Below, one piece after another: positions 8,761 through 17,237 of a DNA stretch of 64,000 nt; position 1 is the stretch's first letter, and each line of letters opens with the position of its first letter. Below the pieces are notes generated by a model. That model was not told where the DNA came from, searched no databases, and saw nothing but the letters and a program-made list of their open reading frames with translations. The stretch covers positions 1-64,000 of the forward strand of contig NZ_BPQV01000009.1 of the NCBI RefSeq assembly GCF_022179465.1. The letters run 5' to 3'. The DNA is from Methylobacterium organophilum (lineage in GTDB: Bacteria; Pseudomonadota; Alphaproteobacteria; Rhizobiales; Beijerinckiaceae). The position numbers and the translations under genes were made by a program.

Positions 8761-10263
8761 GTGCCGGATCTCCTGACGAGCGTGTTCGCGCCCCTTCTCG
8801 TGGCGCTGCTCGGATCCTTCGCCATCGAGGCCGCCGCCTCGCCGGTGGCGGTCGGGCGGCGCCCGCGCGACCTCGCGGTGCGGCTGGCCGCCTATGCCCT
8901 CGTCATGGCCTTCTGGTTCACCTTCTCCTGGCGGCCCTGGCTCGCGGCCACCTCGTGCCTGCTGACGGTGGCGGGGTTCGAGGCGGTGAGCGCGCTCAAG
9001 CGGAAGGTCATCGGCGAGCCCCTCGCCTTCAGCGATTTCGCCCTGCTCAAGCAGGTGCCCCGCTACCCCGAACTCTATTACGTGCCGCCGGTCTCCGATC
9101 CGCGCGTGGCGCTTCCGGCCCTGGGGGGGATCGGCCTCGTCATCCTCTGGTACGTGCTGGAGCCCGCCCAGCTGCCCCGGGCGACCGGGGCCGCCCTCGC
9201 CGCCCTCCTGCTCTGGCCCCTGGCCCTGGCGGGCCTCCTCGCCCTCGCCCGCTCGCCCTGGGGCCGGTCCCGGCTGGCGCGCCTCTTCCCGCGGCCCGCC
9301 CTTGCCGCGGACGTCGCCCGCTACGGCCATCCCGCGACCCTGCTCGGCTATGCCCTGCGCCGGGATGCCGAGCGCGCGGCCGGTCCCGCCCCGCGGATGC
9401 CCCCCGCCGCCCCGGCGGCGGGTCCGGAGGTGATCGTCGTCGTCCAGCTCGAATCCTTCCTCGATCCCGAGCGGCTCGGCGGCCCGGCCCTGCCGCTGAT
9501 GCGGCGCATCCGGGAACAGGCCGAGAGCTATGGCCGCCTGAGGGTGCCGGCGCATGGCGCCTACACGATGCGCACCGAGCATGCGGTGCTCACCGGCCTG
9601 CGCCCGGAGGAGCTCGGCTTCGGCGTCTTCGATCCCTACCTGTCCGGCGGCGGGAGCGAGCCCGAGAGCCTCGCCCGCCTCGCCCGGGCCGCCGGCTACG
9701 AGACCGTCTTCGTGCATCCCTTCGATGCCGATTTCTTCGAGCGCCGCCGGATCTTCGCGCAGCTCGGCTTCGATCGCATCGTCGATCGCGATGCCTTCGC
9801 CCAGGCCGACAGGGTCGGCCCCTATATCGGTGACGCGGCCGTGGCGGCCCGCCTCCTGGCGGAGGTGCGGGGGCGGACCCGCCCGCTCTTCCTGTTCTGC
9901 GTGACCATGGAGAATCACGGCCCCTGGCCACCGGGGCGGTTGCCGGGATTCGCGGATCCGCTCGCGCAATGGTTGCATCATGCCGCGAATTCCGGCCGGG
10001 CCGCGGAGACCTTGATCGACGGGCTCGCCGGCGTGCCGGCGCTGCTCTGCCTCTACGGGGACCACGCCCCGTCCCTCCCGAACTGCCGCCCGGGTTTCGG
10101 CGATACCTGCACCGATTATGCCCTGTTCCGCTTCGACGGCGGGGGCGGTTCGCCCACCCGCCGCGACCTCACGGCCGACGGGCTCGGCCGTCTCCTGCGC
10201 GGGCATGTGACCGGGGCCGGCGCAGGAAAACGCGATGAAAGCTTGGCCTTGTCACGGTCGTGA
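8761..10263 (+). CDS. Membrane sulfatase / LTA-synthase-like protein
   Basis: A 500-residue inner-membrane protein of the alkaline-phosphatase superfamily. About four hydrophobic segments occupy the first 165 residues (near 8-26, 40-72, 117-132, 143-164). The catalytic domain begins near residue 222. The metal ligand Glu231 (VQLESF) and a Thr nucleophile near 269 (GAYTMRTEHAVLTG) are visible, followed by VTMENHGPW and YGDHAPSLP, as in lipoteichoic acid synthase and phosphoglycerol transferases. It starts with GTG seven bases after the KpsC-like gene. Such enzymes transfer phosphoglycerol or phosphoethanolamine, so it may decorate the capsule or its lipid anchor. That role is inferred from position. 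Confidence 0.8.
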   Translation: MPDLLTSVFAPLLVALLGSFAIEAAASPVAVGRRPRDLAVRLAAYALVMAFWFTFSWRPWLAATSCLLTVAGFEAVSALKRKVIGEPLAFSDFALLKQVPRYPELYYVPPVSDPRVALPALGGIGLVILWYVLEPAQLPRATGAALAALLLWPLALAGLLALARSPWGRSRLARLFPRPALAADVARYGHPATLLGYALRRDAERAAGPAPRMPPAAPAAGPEVIVVVQLESFLDPERLGGPALPLMRRIREQAESYGRLRVPAHGAYTMRTEHAVLTGLRPEELGFGVFDPYLSGGGSEPESLARLARAAGYETVFVHPFDADFFERRRIFAQLGFDRIVDRDAFAQADRVGPYIGDAAVAARLLAEVRGRTRPLFLFCVTMENHGPWPPGRLPGFADPLAQWLHHAANSGRAAETLIDGLAGVPALLCLYGDHAPSLPNCRPGFGDTCTDYALFRFDGGGGSPTRRDLTADGLGRLLRGHVTGAGAGKRDESLALSRS

Positions 10264-10385
10264 CGCAATGTCGGCCGAGGTGTCTGCTCGCGAGGGTTGC
10301 CGTGCGGCAGCGCTTAAGCGTTCGTTATAGGGATCCAGGCCTTTTGACCGGAACCATTCATCGACCGGACCGGAGCAGTGCGAGC

Positions 10386-11591
10386 GTGAATTCTCAGGCG
10401 AATTCGTCGACTCTGCGCGGCACCGCCCTCGTCGCCCTGGCGACGACCCTCCTGTCCGGTCTCGTCTCCGGGTGTTCGGTGCTCCCGGCTTCTGGGCCGA
10501 CGACGAGCGCGGTCGTTGAGGGGGCGGACATTGCCACGAGCGAGGGTCTGTTTGCGCGCTACGAGATCGTGGACGTGGACGCCTCGGTGGTGGAGGCCCT
10601 GCGGGCGCGCCCGCTCGACAGCCTGCTCTCGACCTTCGGGGACAATCGCGGTGCGCCCGAGCCGCTGATCGGGGTGGGCGATTCCGTCTCGGTGCAGATC
10701 TGGGAGGCGGGCTCGGGCGGTCTGTTCTCCGGCCCGCTGGTGGCCGACCGGTTCTCGGCGGGCTCCAAGTCGGCGATGATCCCGGACCAGCCGGTGGCGC
10801 GCGACGGGACGATCTCGGTGCCCTATGCCGGGCGCATTCCGGTGGCGGGCCGGCGCGCCCAGGACGTGCAGACACTGATCGAGAACGAGCTGTCCGGCAA
10901 GGCGATCCAGCCGCAGGTTCTGGTGAGCGTGTCGCGGCCCCTGTCGCAGAGCGTGACCGTCAACGGCGAGGTGGTGGCCGGGGCGCGCATCCCGCTCTCG
11001 CAGAAGGGCGACCGGCTGCTCGACGTGCTGGCCTCGGCCGGGGGCACCCGCGCGCCGGTGCACGAGGTGTTCGTGCGCCTGTCGCGCAATGGCACCACGG
11101 TGACGGTGCCGCTCTCGGCGGTGGTGGCCAATCCGCGCGAGAACATCTACCTGCGCCCGGGCGACACGCTGACGCTGGTGCGCGATCCGCAGACGGTGCT
11201 GGCGGTGGGGGCGCTCGGCAACACCACCGAGATCGAGTTTCGGGCCGAGGGCATCTCCCTCGCCCAGGCCCTGGCCCGGGCCTCGGGGCTCTCCACCTTC
11301 GCCGCCGATCCGGAAGGCGCCTTCATCTTCCGCTTCGAGCCGGCCTCGCTGGTGCGCCGCCTCCGCCCGCGCTCGCCCCTGCTCAACGCCAAGCTCGTGC
11401 CGGTGGTCTACCGCTTCAACATGCGCGACCCCAACAGCCTGTTCCTGCAGCAGGCCTTCCGCATGCGCAACCGCGACCTGATCTACGTCTCCAACGCCCC
11501 CCTGGTCGAACTCCAGAAGGTCCTCTCCGTCTTCTCAACCGTCACATCCCCCATCGCCGCAGGCGCGGGCGTGGCCACGGCGGTGCGGTAA
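10386..11591 (+). CDS. Polysaccharide export lipoprotein (Wza/KpsD-like)
   Basis: A 401-residue outer-membrane polysaccharide export protein. From the GTG at 10386 a lipoprotein signal peptide is seen: hydrophobic residues 13-27 and a lipobox VSGC with the acylated Cys at 30. The poly_export domain follows (IGVGDSVSVQIWEAG, then GTISVPYAGRIPVAGR) with SLBB-type beta-grasp repeats (SVTVNGEVVAGARIPL; TLVRDPQTVLAVGALG). The C terminus has the LYL-type region FNMRDPNSLFLQQAF and RDLIYVSNAP. The frame is open further upstream, but this start puts the lipobox at the right distance. It lies 122 bases after the sulfatase gene and forms the outer-membrane channel for capsule or exopolysaccharide. Its inner-membrane ABC partner is not in the window. 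Confidence 0.9.
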   Translation: MNSQANSSTLRGTALVALATTLLSGLVSGCSVLPASGPTTSAVVEGADIATSEGLFARYEIVDVDASVVEALRARPLDSLLSTFGDNRGAPEPLIGVGDSVSVQIWEAGSGGLFSGPLVADRFSAGSKSAMIPDQPVARDGTISVPYAGRIPVAGRRAQDVQTLIENELSGKAIQPQVLVSVSRPLSQSVTVNGEVVAGARIPLSQKGDRLLDVLASAGGTRAPVHEVFVRLSRNGTTVTVPLSAVVANPRENIYLRPGDTLTLVRDPQTVLAVGALGNTTEIEFRAEGISLAQALARASGLSTFAADPEGAFIFRFEPASLVRRLRPRSPLLNAKLVPVVYRFNMRDPNSLFLQQAFRMRNRDLIYVSNAPLVELQKVLSVFSTVTSPIAAGAGVATAVR

Positions 11592-11680
11592 CGGGCGCAT
11601 GGGCCTCTCTCCTCCCGCGGGGAGGACGTGAAGGTGGGGATGGCCAGGATGAAGCGGAGCGTGTCGAGCCGGCTCCCCCC

Positions 11681-11969
11681 CTCTCCCCGCACGCGGGGAG
11701 AGGCCCGCATGGACCGCGTCGTCCATGCGGGGAGCGCAGGCGAAGCCGGAGCGATGGTGAGGGGGCTTGAACGGATGTGGCTCCTTCGTCACCGCCCCCT
11801 CACCCTCGGCTGCCGCCTCGCCGCGCCGACGACGAGGTCGTCGCGGCCCTCTCCCCGCACGCGGGGAGAGGGGATCCGCGCGCAGCTGAGCGGACGAGCC
11901 CCTAGACCGTTTCCGCGTCACCCAGAGCGGATCGAGCCGGCTCCCTCCTCTCCCCGCACGCGGGGAGAG
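11681..11969. repeat. Three copies of a 22-bp perfect palindrome
   Basis: The sequence CTCTCCCCGC-AC-GCGGGGAGAG occurs at 11681-11702, 11849-11870 and 11948-11969. A degenerate relative lies near 11605-11624. The first and third copies are preceded by the same CGAGCCGGCTCCC flank, so the repeated unit is longer than the palindrome. A separate hairpin with 11-bp arms is at 11704-11714/11721-11731. Each could fold as a strong RNA stem-loop. Spacing is irregular, which rules out CRISPR. The pattern fits dispersed REP-like intergenic elements. Confidence 0.8.
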
Positions 11970-12014
11970 GAGATGCGCGCGCAACCGGCGCGGCGGAGCG
12001 GCTCGACGTCCAAA

Positions 12015-12110
12015 CCGTCCTTGCGAGGCGGAGCCGACGCAATCCAGGGGCGCGACCTGTCCGGAAAAGGCGGCGCCCCCGGATCGCTGCGCGCGCGCTC
12101 GCAAGGACGG
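12015..12110. repeat. Inverted-repeat element with 13-bp perfect arms
   Basis: The arms CCGTCCTTGCGAG (12015-12027) and CTCGCAAGGACGG (12098-12110) are perfect complements about 70 bases apart. They enclose a CGCAATCCAGG-type core known from dispersed REP/MITE-like elements of alphaproteobacteria. It ends 28 bases before hpnG and could terminate transcription or be part of the hpnG leader. Confidence 0.6.
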
Positions 12111-12138
12111 AAGCCCCCATCCACCCACCGGAACACCG

Positions 12139-12828
12139 ATGACGACGACCCTTCGCAGCGATGTCCTCGCCCTCTGCGGGCTGGCGCGGGAGGCGCGGAT
12201 CGCCGCCGGGGACGGGGTCCTGACCCTGCAGGCGGGGGGCGATCCGGCGCGCCTGCGGGCGCGGCTCGCCGAGCGCCCGCCCGAGGGCCTGCGGGCGGTG
12301 GTCAGCTTCGGCATCGCGGGCGGGCTCGATCCGGCCCTGAAGCCCGGCGCCGTCGTGATCGGGACGGCGGTGCGCGGCGCGCAACGCTGGCAGGCCGATC
12401 CGAGCCTCGTCGAGGCCTGGCGCCGGCGCCTGGGGGGAAGCGGCCTCGCCCTGGTCGCCGCGGAGGTCGCGGGGGTGGAGGCGGCGGTGCTGAGCCCGCA
12501 GGCCAAGGCCGCCCTGCGGCAGGAGACCGGCGCGGCCGCCGTCGACATGGAATCGCAGGTCGCCGCCGCCTATGCGGCGCAGCACGGCCTGCCCTTCGGC
12601 ATCCTGCGCGTGGTCTGCGATCCCGCAGAAAGGGCGCTGCCCGCCTTCGCGGCCAACGCCCTGAAACCGAACGGCGACCCCGACATCGCCGCCGTGTTGA
12701 TGGCCCTGGCGCGCCGTCCGTCCCGGCTCGGCGCGCTCCTGAGCCTCGCCCGGGATTCGGGCGAGGCCTTCCGGGGCTTAGGCCGCGCTCGCGCGCTTCT
12801 GGGTCTCGCGCTTGGTGTCGACGCCTGA
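12139..12828 (+). CDS. hpnG: Hopanoid biosynthesis nucleoside phosphorylase HpnG
   Basis: A 229-residue protein of the purine/uridine phosphorylase fold. HpnG removes adenine from adenosylhopane to give a (phospho)ribosylhopane, the step after HpnH on the way to bacteriohopanetetrol. Visible features are the phosphate/base loop SFGIAGGLDP (residues 56-65) and the ribose-binding VDMES (135-139). Length matches the family. It starts 28 bases after the inverted repeat. Its last 51 bases are antisense to the end of hpnH, which is transcribed toward it. The functional pairing with hpnH supports the call. Confidence 0.88.
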   Translation: MTTTLRSDVLALCGLAREARIAAGDGVLTLQAGGDPARLRARLAERPPEGLRAVVSFGIAGGLDPALKPGAVVIGTAVRGAQRWQADPSLVEAWRRRLGGSGLALVAAEVAGVEAAVLSPQAKAALRQETGAAAVDMESQVAAAYAAQHGLPFGILRVVCDPAERALPAFAANALKPNGDPDIAAVLMALARRPSRLGALLSLARDSGEAFRGLGRARALLGLALGVDA

Positions 12829-13944
12829 GGCGCGGATCTCCGAGAGCTTCTCGGCGACGTTGCGCGAGAACACGAACTCGGCGGGGCGCTGGTTCTCGAG
12901 GCTGATCTCCGGCGCCATGTCGCCCTCGGTCTTGATGCCGCGCAGGGCATGGACCAGCGGCTTCCAGGGCTTGCGGACGGAATCGACCACCGAGGAGGCC
13001 TCGTAGCCCGAATGGACCATGCAGTCGGCGCACTTCTCGTAGTTGCCGGTGCCGTAGGCGTCCCAGTCCGTGGTCTCCATCAGCTCCTTGAAGGTCTTCG
13101 CGTAGCCTTCGCCGAGGAGGTAGCAGGGCTTCTGCCAGCCGAACACCGTGCGGGTCGGGTTGCCCCACGGGGTGCAATGGTAGGTCTGGTTGCCGGCCAG
13201 GAAGTCGAGGAACAGGCCCGACTGCTGGAAGGTCCACTTCTCGCGGCCCTTCTCCTTGCCGTGCCGGAACACGCCGCGGAACAGCTCCTTCGTCGCCTTG
13301 CGGTTGAGGAAGTGCTGCTGGTCGGGGGCGCGCTCGTAGGCGTAGCCCGGCGAGACCGTGATGCCGTCGATGCCCATGCGGGTCACCGAGTCGAAGAAGT
13401 CGGCGATCTTGTCGGCCGAGGAATTGTTGAAGAAGGTGCAGTTGATGGTGACCCGGAAGCCCATCTCCTTGGCCTTCTTGATGGCCGCGACGGCCTTGTC
13501 GTAGACGCCGCGCTGGCACACCGACTGGTCGTGCATCTCCTTGTCGCCATCGAGATGGATCGACCAGGTGAAGTACGGGCTCGGCTTGTACTGGGCGATC
13601 TTCTTCTCGAGCAGGAGCGCGTTCGTGCACACGATCGCGAACTTCTTCTGCGCGATGATGCCCTCGACGATCTGCGGCAGATCCTTGTGGAGAAGCGGCT
13701 CGCCGCCGGCGATCACCACCACGGGTGCACCGCACTCGCGCACGGATTCCAGCGCCTCGTCCACGGGCAGGCGCTTGTTCAGGATCTCGTCGGGGTAGTC
13801 GATCTTACCGCACCCGGCACAGGCGAGATTGCAGCGGAACAGCGGCTCCATCATCATGACGAGCGGGTACCGCTTGCGGCCGGTCAGGTGCTGCTTGAGG
13901 ATGTAGCCGCCGATCTTCGCGACGTACCGAACGGGAATTCCCAA
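12778..13944 (-). CDS. hpnH: Adenosylhopane synthase HpnH (radical SAM)
   Basis: A 388-residue radical SAM enzyme that joins the 5'-deoxyadenosyl group to diploptene, giving adenosylhopane, the entry to all extended hopanoids. The 4Fe-4S motif CNLACAGC has Cys at 38, 42 and 45. A SPASM-like cysteine region follows the barrel (GNYEKCADCMVHSGYEAS). The protein is highly conserved in the family from its first residues (MGIPVRYVAKIGGYILKQHL). The start codon is TTG, supported by a strong AAAGGAG ribosome binding site at 13952-13958, seven bases away. Its 3' end overlaps hpnG by 51 bases on the other strand. The 584-base upstream spacer is shared with hpnN. Confidence 0.95.
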   Translation of the reverse strand: MGIPVRYVAKIGGYILKQHLTGRKRYPLVMMMEPLFRCNLACAGCGKIDYPDEILNKRLPVDEALESVRECGAPVVVIAGGEPLLHKDLPQIVEGIIAQKKFAIVCTNALLLEKKIAQYKPSPYFTWSIHLDGDKEMHDQSVCQRGVYDKAVAAIKKAKEMGFRVTINCTFFNNSSADKIADFFDSVTRMGIDGITVSPGYAYERAPDQQHFLNRKATKELFRGVFRHGKEKGREKWTFQQSGLFLDFLAGNQTYHCTPWGNPTRTVFGWQKPCYLLGEGYAKTFKELMETTDWDAYGTGNYEKCADCMVHSGYEASSVVDSVRKPWKPLVHALRGIKTEGDMAPEISLENQRPAEFVFSRNVAEKLSEIRASGVDTKRETQKRASAA

Positions 13945-14528
13945 GACGCGGCTCCTTTGTTGTTGGCCCCGGATTGGGGGGCTGCTTAGCGCGAAAAGAA
14001 CACGGTTTCCAGCGAACTAGGCTGAAACGACTCTGAACTGTCCCGGCGTGCCGGCCCTCCGGCGCGCCGTCTGGCGATCACGTTGCCGGAGCCGAGGCGG
14101 GCGGATGAACACCCCGATCGCCCAGCAGGAGCCGTGCCTGAACCCGCGCTCTTCCCGTTTCTTGCGGCGATTTCGAGACAGCTTGAGCCTTCGCTGCTGA
14201 GCCGGCTGCGCACAATCCTTGTGCGGTGCGATTTTGCACGCCGACCCGTCCGGGGCCACGATTCTGACGCTGCGTTGCATTCCGGTGCCAAGGACAGTAC
14301 TTAGCCCGGCCGTCCGGCGGCGTCTTCCCGTGGAAAGGGGGGCGCCGCGTCTGCCGCACGGGATGGATCCGGTCTCCTCCCTTGGGCAGGATCCGCCCCG
14401 GCTCGATACCGATTCGGGCGGCTTCCCCACTTCGGGGCCGGACGGGGCGGGATCGGGAGCCGTGTTCAGGCGCTCGCGCCCTATCTCCCTCCAACCGCAG
14501 CCCACGACCGAAGGCAGGCAGGAACCTC
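13945..14528. other. Divergent hpnH-hpnN intergenic region
   Basis: A long 584-base spacer that must hold the promoters of hpnH (leftward) and hpnN (rightward). I see no supportable gene in it. A perfect small palindrome GCACAA-TCC-TTGTGC lies at 14210-14224 and the hpnH ribosome binding site at 13952-13958. Any short reading frame here lacks a recognisable domain. Confidence 0.5.
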
Positions 14529-17192
14529 GTGATCGAACGTCTCGTCGCGTTTTCCGTAAAGCGCCGGTGGCTCGTCCTCGCCCTCGCGGCGCTCGTGACC
14601 GTGGCGAGCGCGGGTCTTTCGGCCAAGCTGTTCCGGATCAACACCGATGTCGAGCGGCTGATCGATTCCAAGGTCCCCTGGCGCCAGGACGAGATCGCCT
14701 TCGAGAAGGCTTTCCCGCAGCGCTCCAACCTCGTCGCGGCCGTGATCGACGGCGAGACGCCGGAACAGGCCGAGGAGGCCGCGGCCGAATTGTCGCGGGC
14801 GCTCGCCGCGCACAAGAGCGAGATCGAGACGGTCTACCGTCCGGACGGCGGCCCGTTCTTCGACCGCAACGGCCTGCTCCTGATGTCGCAGAAGGAGCTG
14901 GAGCAGACGACCGAGAAGCTGGTGGAGCAGCAGGGCCTGCTCGGACCGCTCGCCGCCGATCCCTCCCTGCGGGGCATCATGCGGGTGCTCAATCTCGGCG
15001 TGAAGGGCGTGAAGAGCGGCGACGCCAAGCTCGAGGATCTCGAGCGGCCGATGAACCAGATCGACACCACCATCCGGAAGGTGCTCGACGGTCAGCGGGC
15101 GCGGATGTCGTGGCAGGAGCTTCTCGCCGGCGGCAAGTCCACGGTCACGGACAAACGCAAGTTCGTGATGATCCAGCCGCGCCTGGACTACAACGCGCTC
15201 GAGCCCGGCCGCGAGGCGACGAAGCTGATCCGCGACGTCGCCAAGGAGCTGAAGATCACGCCCGAATACGGCATGCGCATGCGCCTGACCGGGCCGGTGG
15301 CCGTGGCCGACGACGAGTTCGCGACGCTCGCCGACGATGCCCTCCTCAACTACTCGCTGACGACGGGCGCCATCGTCCTGTTCCTCTGGTTGGCGCTGCG
15401 CTCCGCGCCGCTCGTCGTCGCCGTGCTGCTCACGACCTTCGCCGGCCTCGTCGTCACGGCGGCGCTCGGCCTCCTCATGGTGGGCGAGCTCAACCCGATC
15501 TCGGTGGCCTTCGCGGCCCTGTTCGTGGGCCTCGGGATCGATTTCGGCATCCAGTTCGCCGTTCGCTACCGGGCCGACCGCTATGTCGAGAACGGGATCG
15601 AACCCGCGATCCGGGCCGCAGCCCGGGGCGTGGGATGGTCGCTGACCCTCGCCGCGGTCTCGCTGCTCGCCGGCTTCTACGCCTTCCTGCCCACCAAGTT
15701 CCGCGGCGTCTCTGAGCTCGGCCTCATCGCCGGCTCGGGCATGATCGTCGCCTATCTCTTCTCGCTGACGGTGCTGCCGGCGCTCATCGCCCTGTTCAAT
15801 CCCAAGGGCGAGAAGCAGGCGGTCGAGACCACCTGGCTCGCCGGGGTCGATCACTGGATCATCGTGCACCGGAAATGGGTGCTGATCGGCGTCGGTCTCC
15901 TGACCGTCGCCGGGATCCCGCTTCTCCTGAAGCTGCCCTTCGATTCCAACCCGATGCACCTGCGCAGCCCGAAGGTGGAGTCGATCGCGACCTATCTCGA
16001 CCTGATCAAGGATCCGGGCACCAGCCCCAACACGATCGACGTGCTGGCGCCGTCGGTGGCGGACGTGCCGAAAGTGTCTGAGCGGCTGAAGAAGCTCGAC
16101 TCGGTGGCCGAGCTCTACAGCATCGACACCTTCGTTCCGCGGGATCAGGACCAGAAGCTCGCGACCATCCAGGAGACGGCGCAGCTCCTCGCACCCTCTC
16201 TCAACCCGGGCCGCAAGCCTCCGCCGCCGACCGACGCGGACAACGTGAAGGCGCTCAAGGAGACCGCGGCCGCGCTCAAGACGATCGCCGGGGACAAGGG
16301 GGGTGCCAAGGCCGCCGGCGATCTCTCCGAGACGCTCGACAAGCTCGCCGCGGCGCCGGTGGCGACCCGCGAGGCGGCCTCCGTCGCGCTCACCACCGAT
16401 CTGAAGACCCTGATGCGGCGCCTGAGCGACCTGCTCAACCCGCAGAAGATCACCCTGGAGAACCTGCCGCCGCAGCTGAAGGCCGAGTGGGTGACCGCCG
16501 ATGGACGCGCCCGCATCGAGGTGCATCCCAAGGGCAATTCCAACGACGACGAGGTGCTGCGGCGCTTCGCCAAGCAGGTGCGCACGGTCGATTCCCATGC
16601 CACCGGCGCGCCTGTGGCGACGACCGAGTCGAGCTACACCATCCTCGGCGCCTTCATGCAGGCCGGCATCACCGCCTTCGTGCTGATCTTCATCATCCTG
16701 TCCATCGCCCTGCGCAAACCCTGGGACGTGGCGATGACGCTCGGGCCGCTGGTGCTGGCGACGCTTTGGACGCTGATGGCGCTCCACGTCATCGGCATGC
16801 CCCTGAACTTTGCCAACATCATCGCCCTGCCGCTGATGCTCGCGGTCGGCGTGGCCTTCCACATCTACTACGTGATCGCCTGGCGGGCGGGCGTGGTCGA
16901 CATGCTGGCCTCCAGCCTGACGCGGGCGATCTTCTTCTCCGCGCTCACCACGGGGACGGCCTTCGGCTCGCTGATGCTGTCGAGCCATCCGGGCACGGCG
17001 AGCATGGGCAAGCTCCTCGCCCTGTCGCTGTTCTTCACCCTGATCGCCGCCTTCTTCGTGGTGCCGGCCTTCCTCGGCCCGCCCCCGGTTCATCCCGACA
17101 AGGATCGGCCGGAGGGCGAGGAAGCCGGCAAGCTGCCCGGGACCAAGCCGGGCACCAACAAGACGATGCGCGAGGCCGCAGCGGTGAAGTGA
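14529..17192 (+). CDS. hpnN: Hopanoid transporter HpnN (RND family)
   Basis: An 887-residue RND-superfamily inner-membrane protein that moves hopanoids toward the outer membrane. It has the expected layout: TM1 near residues 12-30, a large periplasmic domain, and a first membrane block (about 275-425) containing the sterol-sensing-like GLGIDFGIQFAVRYRADRY. A second periplasmic domain and a second membrane block (about 715-860, with ALPLMLAVGVAFHIYYVIAW) follow. The GTG at 14529 is chosen because TM1 follows at once (VIERLVAFSVKRRWLVLALA). Upstream sequence in the same frame is Pro/Arg-rich and lies in the shared promoter region. A stem-loop terminator follows, and hpnK converges from the right. 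Confidence 0.93.
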   Translation: MIERLVAFSVKRRWLVLALAALVTVASAGLSAKLFRINTDVERLIDSKVPWRQDEIAFEKAFPQRSNLVAAVIDGETPEQAEEAAAELSRALAAHKSEIETVYRPDGGPFFDRNGLLLMSQKELEQTTEKLVEQQGLLGPLAADPSLRGIMRVLNLGVKGVKSGDAKLEDLERPMNQIDTTIRKVLDGQRARMSWQELLAGGKSTVTDKRKFVMIQPRLDYNALEPGREATKLIRDVAKELKITPEYGMRMRLTGPVAVADDEFATLADDALLNYSLTTGAIVLFLWLALRSAPLVVAVLLTTFAGLVVTAALGLLMVGELNPISVAFAALFVGLGIDFGIQFAVRYRADRYVENGIEPAIRAAARGVGWSLTLAAVSLLAGFYAFLPTKFRGVSELGLIAGSGMIVAYLFSLTVLPALIALFNPKGEKQAVETTWLAGVDHWIIVHRKWVLIGVGLLTVAGIPLLLKLPFDSNPMHLRSPKVESIATYLDLIKDPGTSPNTIDVLAPSVADVPKVSERLKKLDSVAELYSIDTFVPRDQDQKLATIQETAQLLAPSLNPGRKPPPPTDADNVKALKETAAALKTIAGDKGGAKAAGDLSETLDKLAAAPVATREAASVALTTDLKTLMRRLSDLLNPQKITLENLPPQLKAEWVTADGRARIEVHPKGNSNDDEVLRRFAKQVRTVDSHATGAPVATTESSYTILGAFMQAGITAFVLIFIILSIALRKPWDVAMTLGPLVLATLWTLMALHVIGMPLNFANIIALPLMLAVGVAFHIYYVIAWRAGVVDMLASSLTRAIFFSALTTGTAFGSLMLSSHPGTASMGKLLALSLFFTLIAAFFVVPAFLGPPPVHPDKDRPEGEEAGKLPGTKPGTNKTMREAAAVK

Positions 17193-17197
17193 GCGAT

Positions 17198-17229
17198 CCC
17201 TGCGTGGGGCCTTCAAGCCCCGCGCAGGG
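17198..17229. terminator. Bidirectional terminator hpnN/hpnK
   Basis: A 13-bp stem (17198-17210 with 17217-17229, one G-U pair) and a six-base CTTCAA loop, lying between the convergent stops of hpnN and hpnK. No T-tract is obvious on the plus strand, so efficiency is uncertain. Confidence 0.65.
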
Positions 17230-17237
17230 AGGCCGGC

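Larger units (their letters stand above)
11592..12138. other. Repeat-rich intergenic region
   Basis: A 547-base spacer between the export lipoprotein gene and hpnG with no supportable gene. It contains three identical 22-base palindromes, further stem-loops and a separate inverted repeat near its right end, described in their own entries. The flanks of the palindromes are partly repeated too. Confidence 0.7.

Noticed and set aside
11681-11969. Repeats considered as a CRISPR array
   Set aside because: Units are palindromic, spacing is 78-147 bases and irregular, there are only three copies, and no cas genes are near.
14083-14304. 73-codon frame in the hpnH-hpnN spacer
   Set aside because: No ribosome binding site, domain or signal; it lies in a promoter region.
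14382-14528. N-terminal extension of hpnN
   Set aside because: The extra 49 residues are Pro/Arg-rich without homology; the GTG at 14529 precedes the first membrane helix directly.
14481-17216. 911-codon open frame antisense to hpnN
   Set aside because: Translation is Arg/Gly/His-rich repetitive sequence without any motif, while the plus strand encodes a clear RND transporter.
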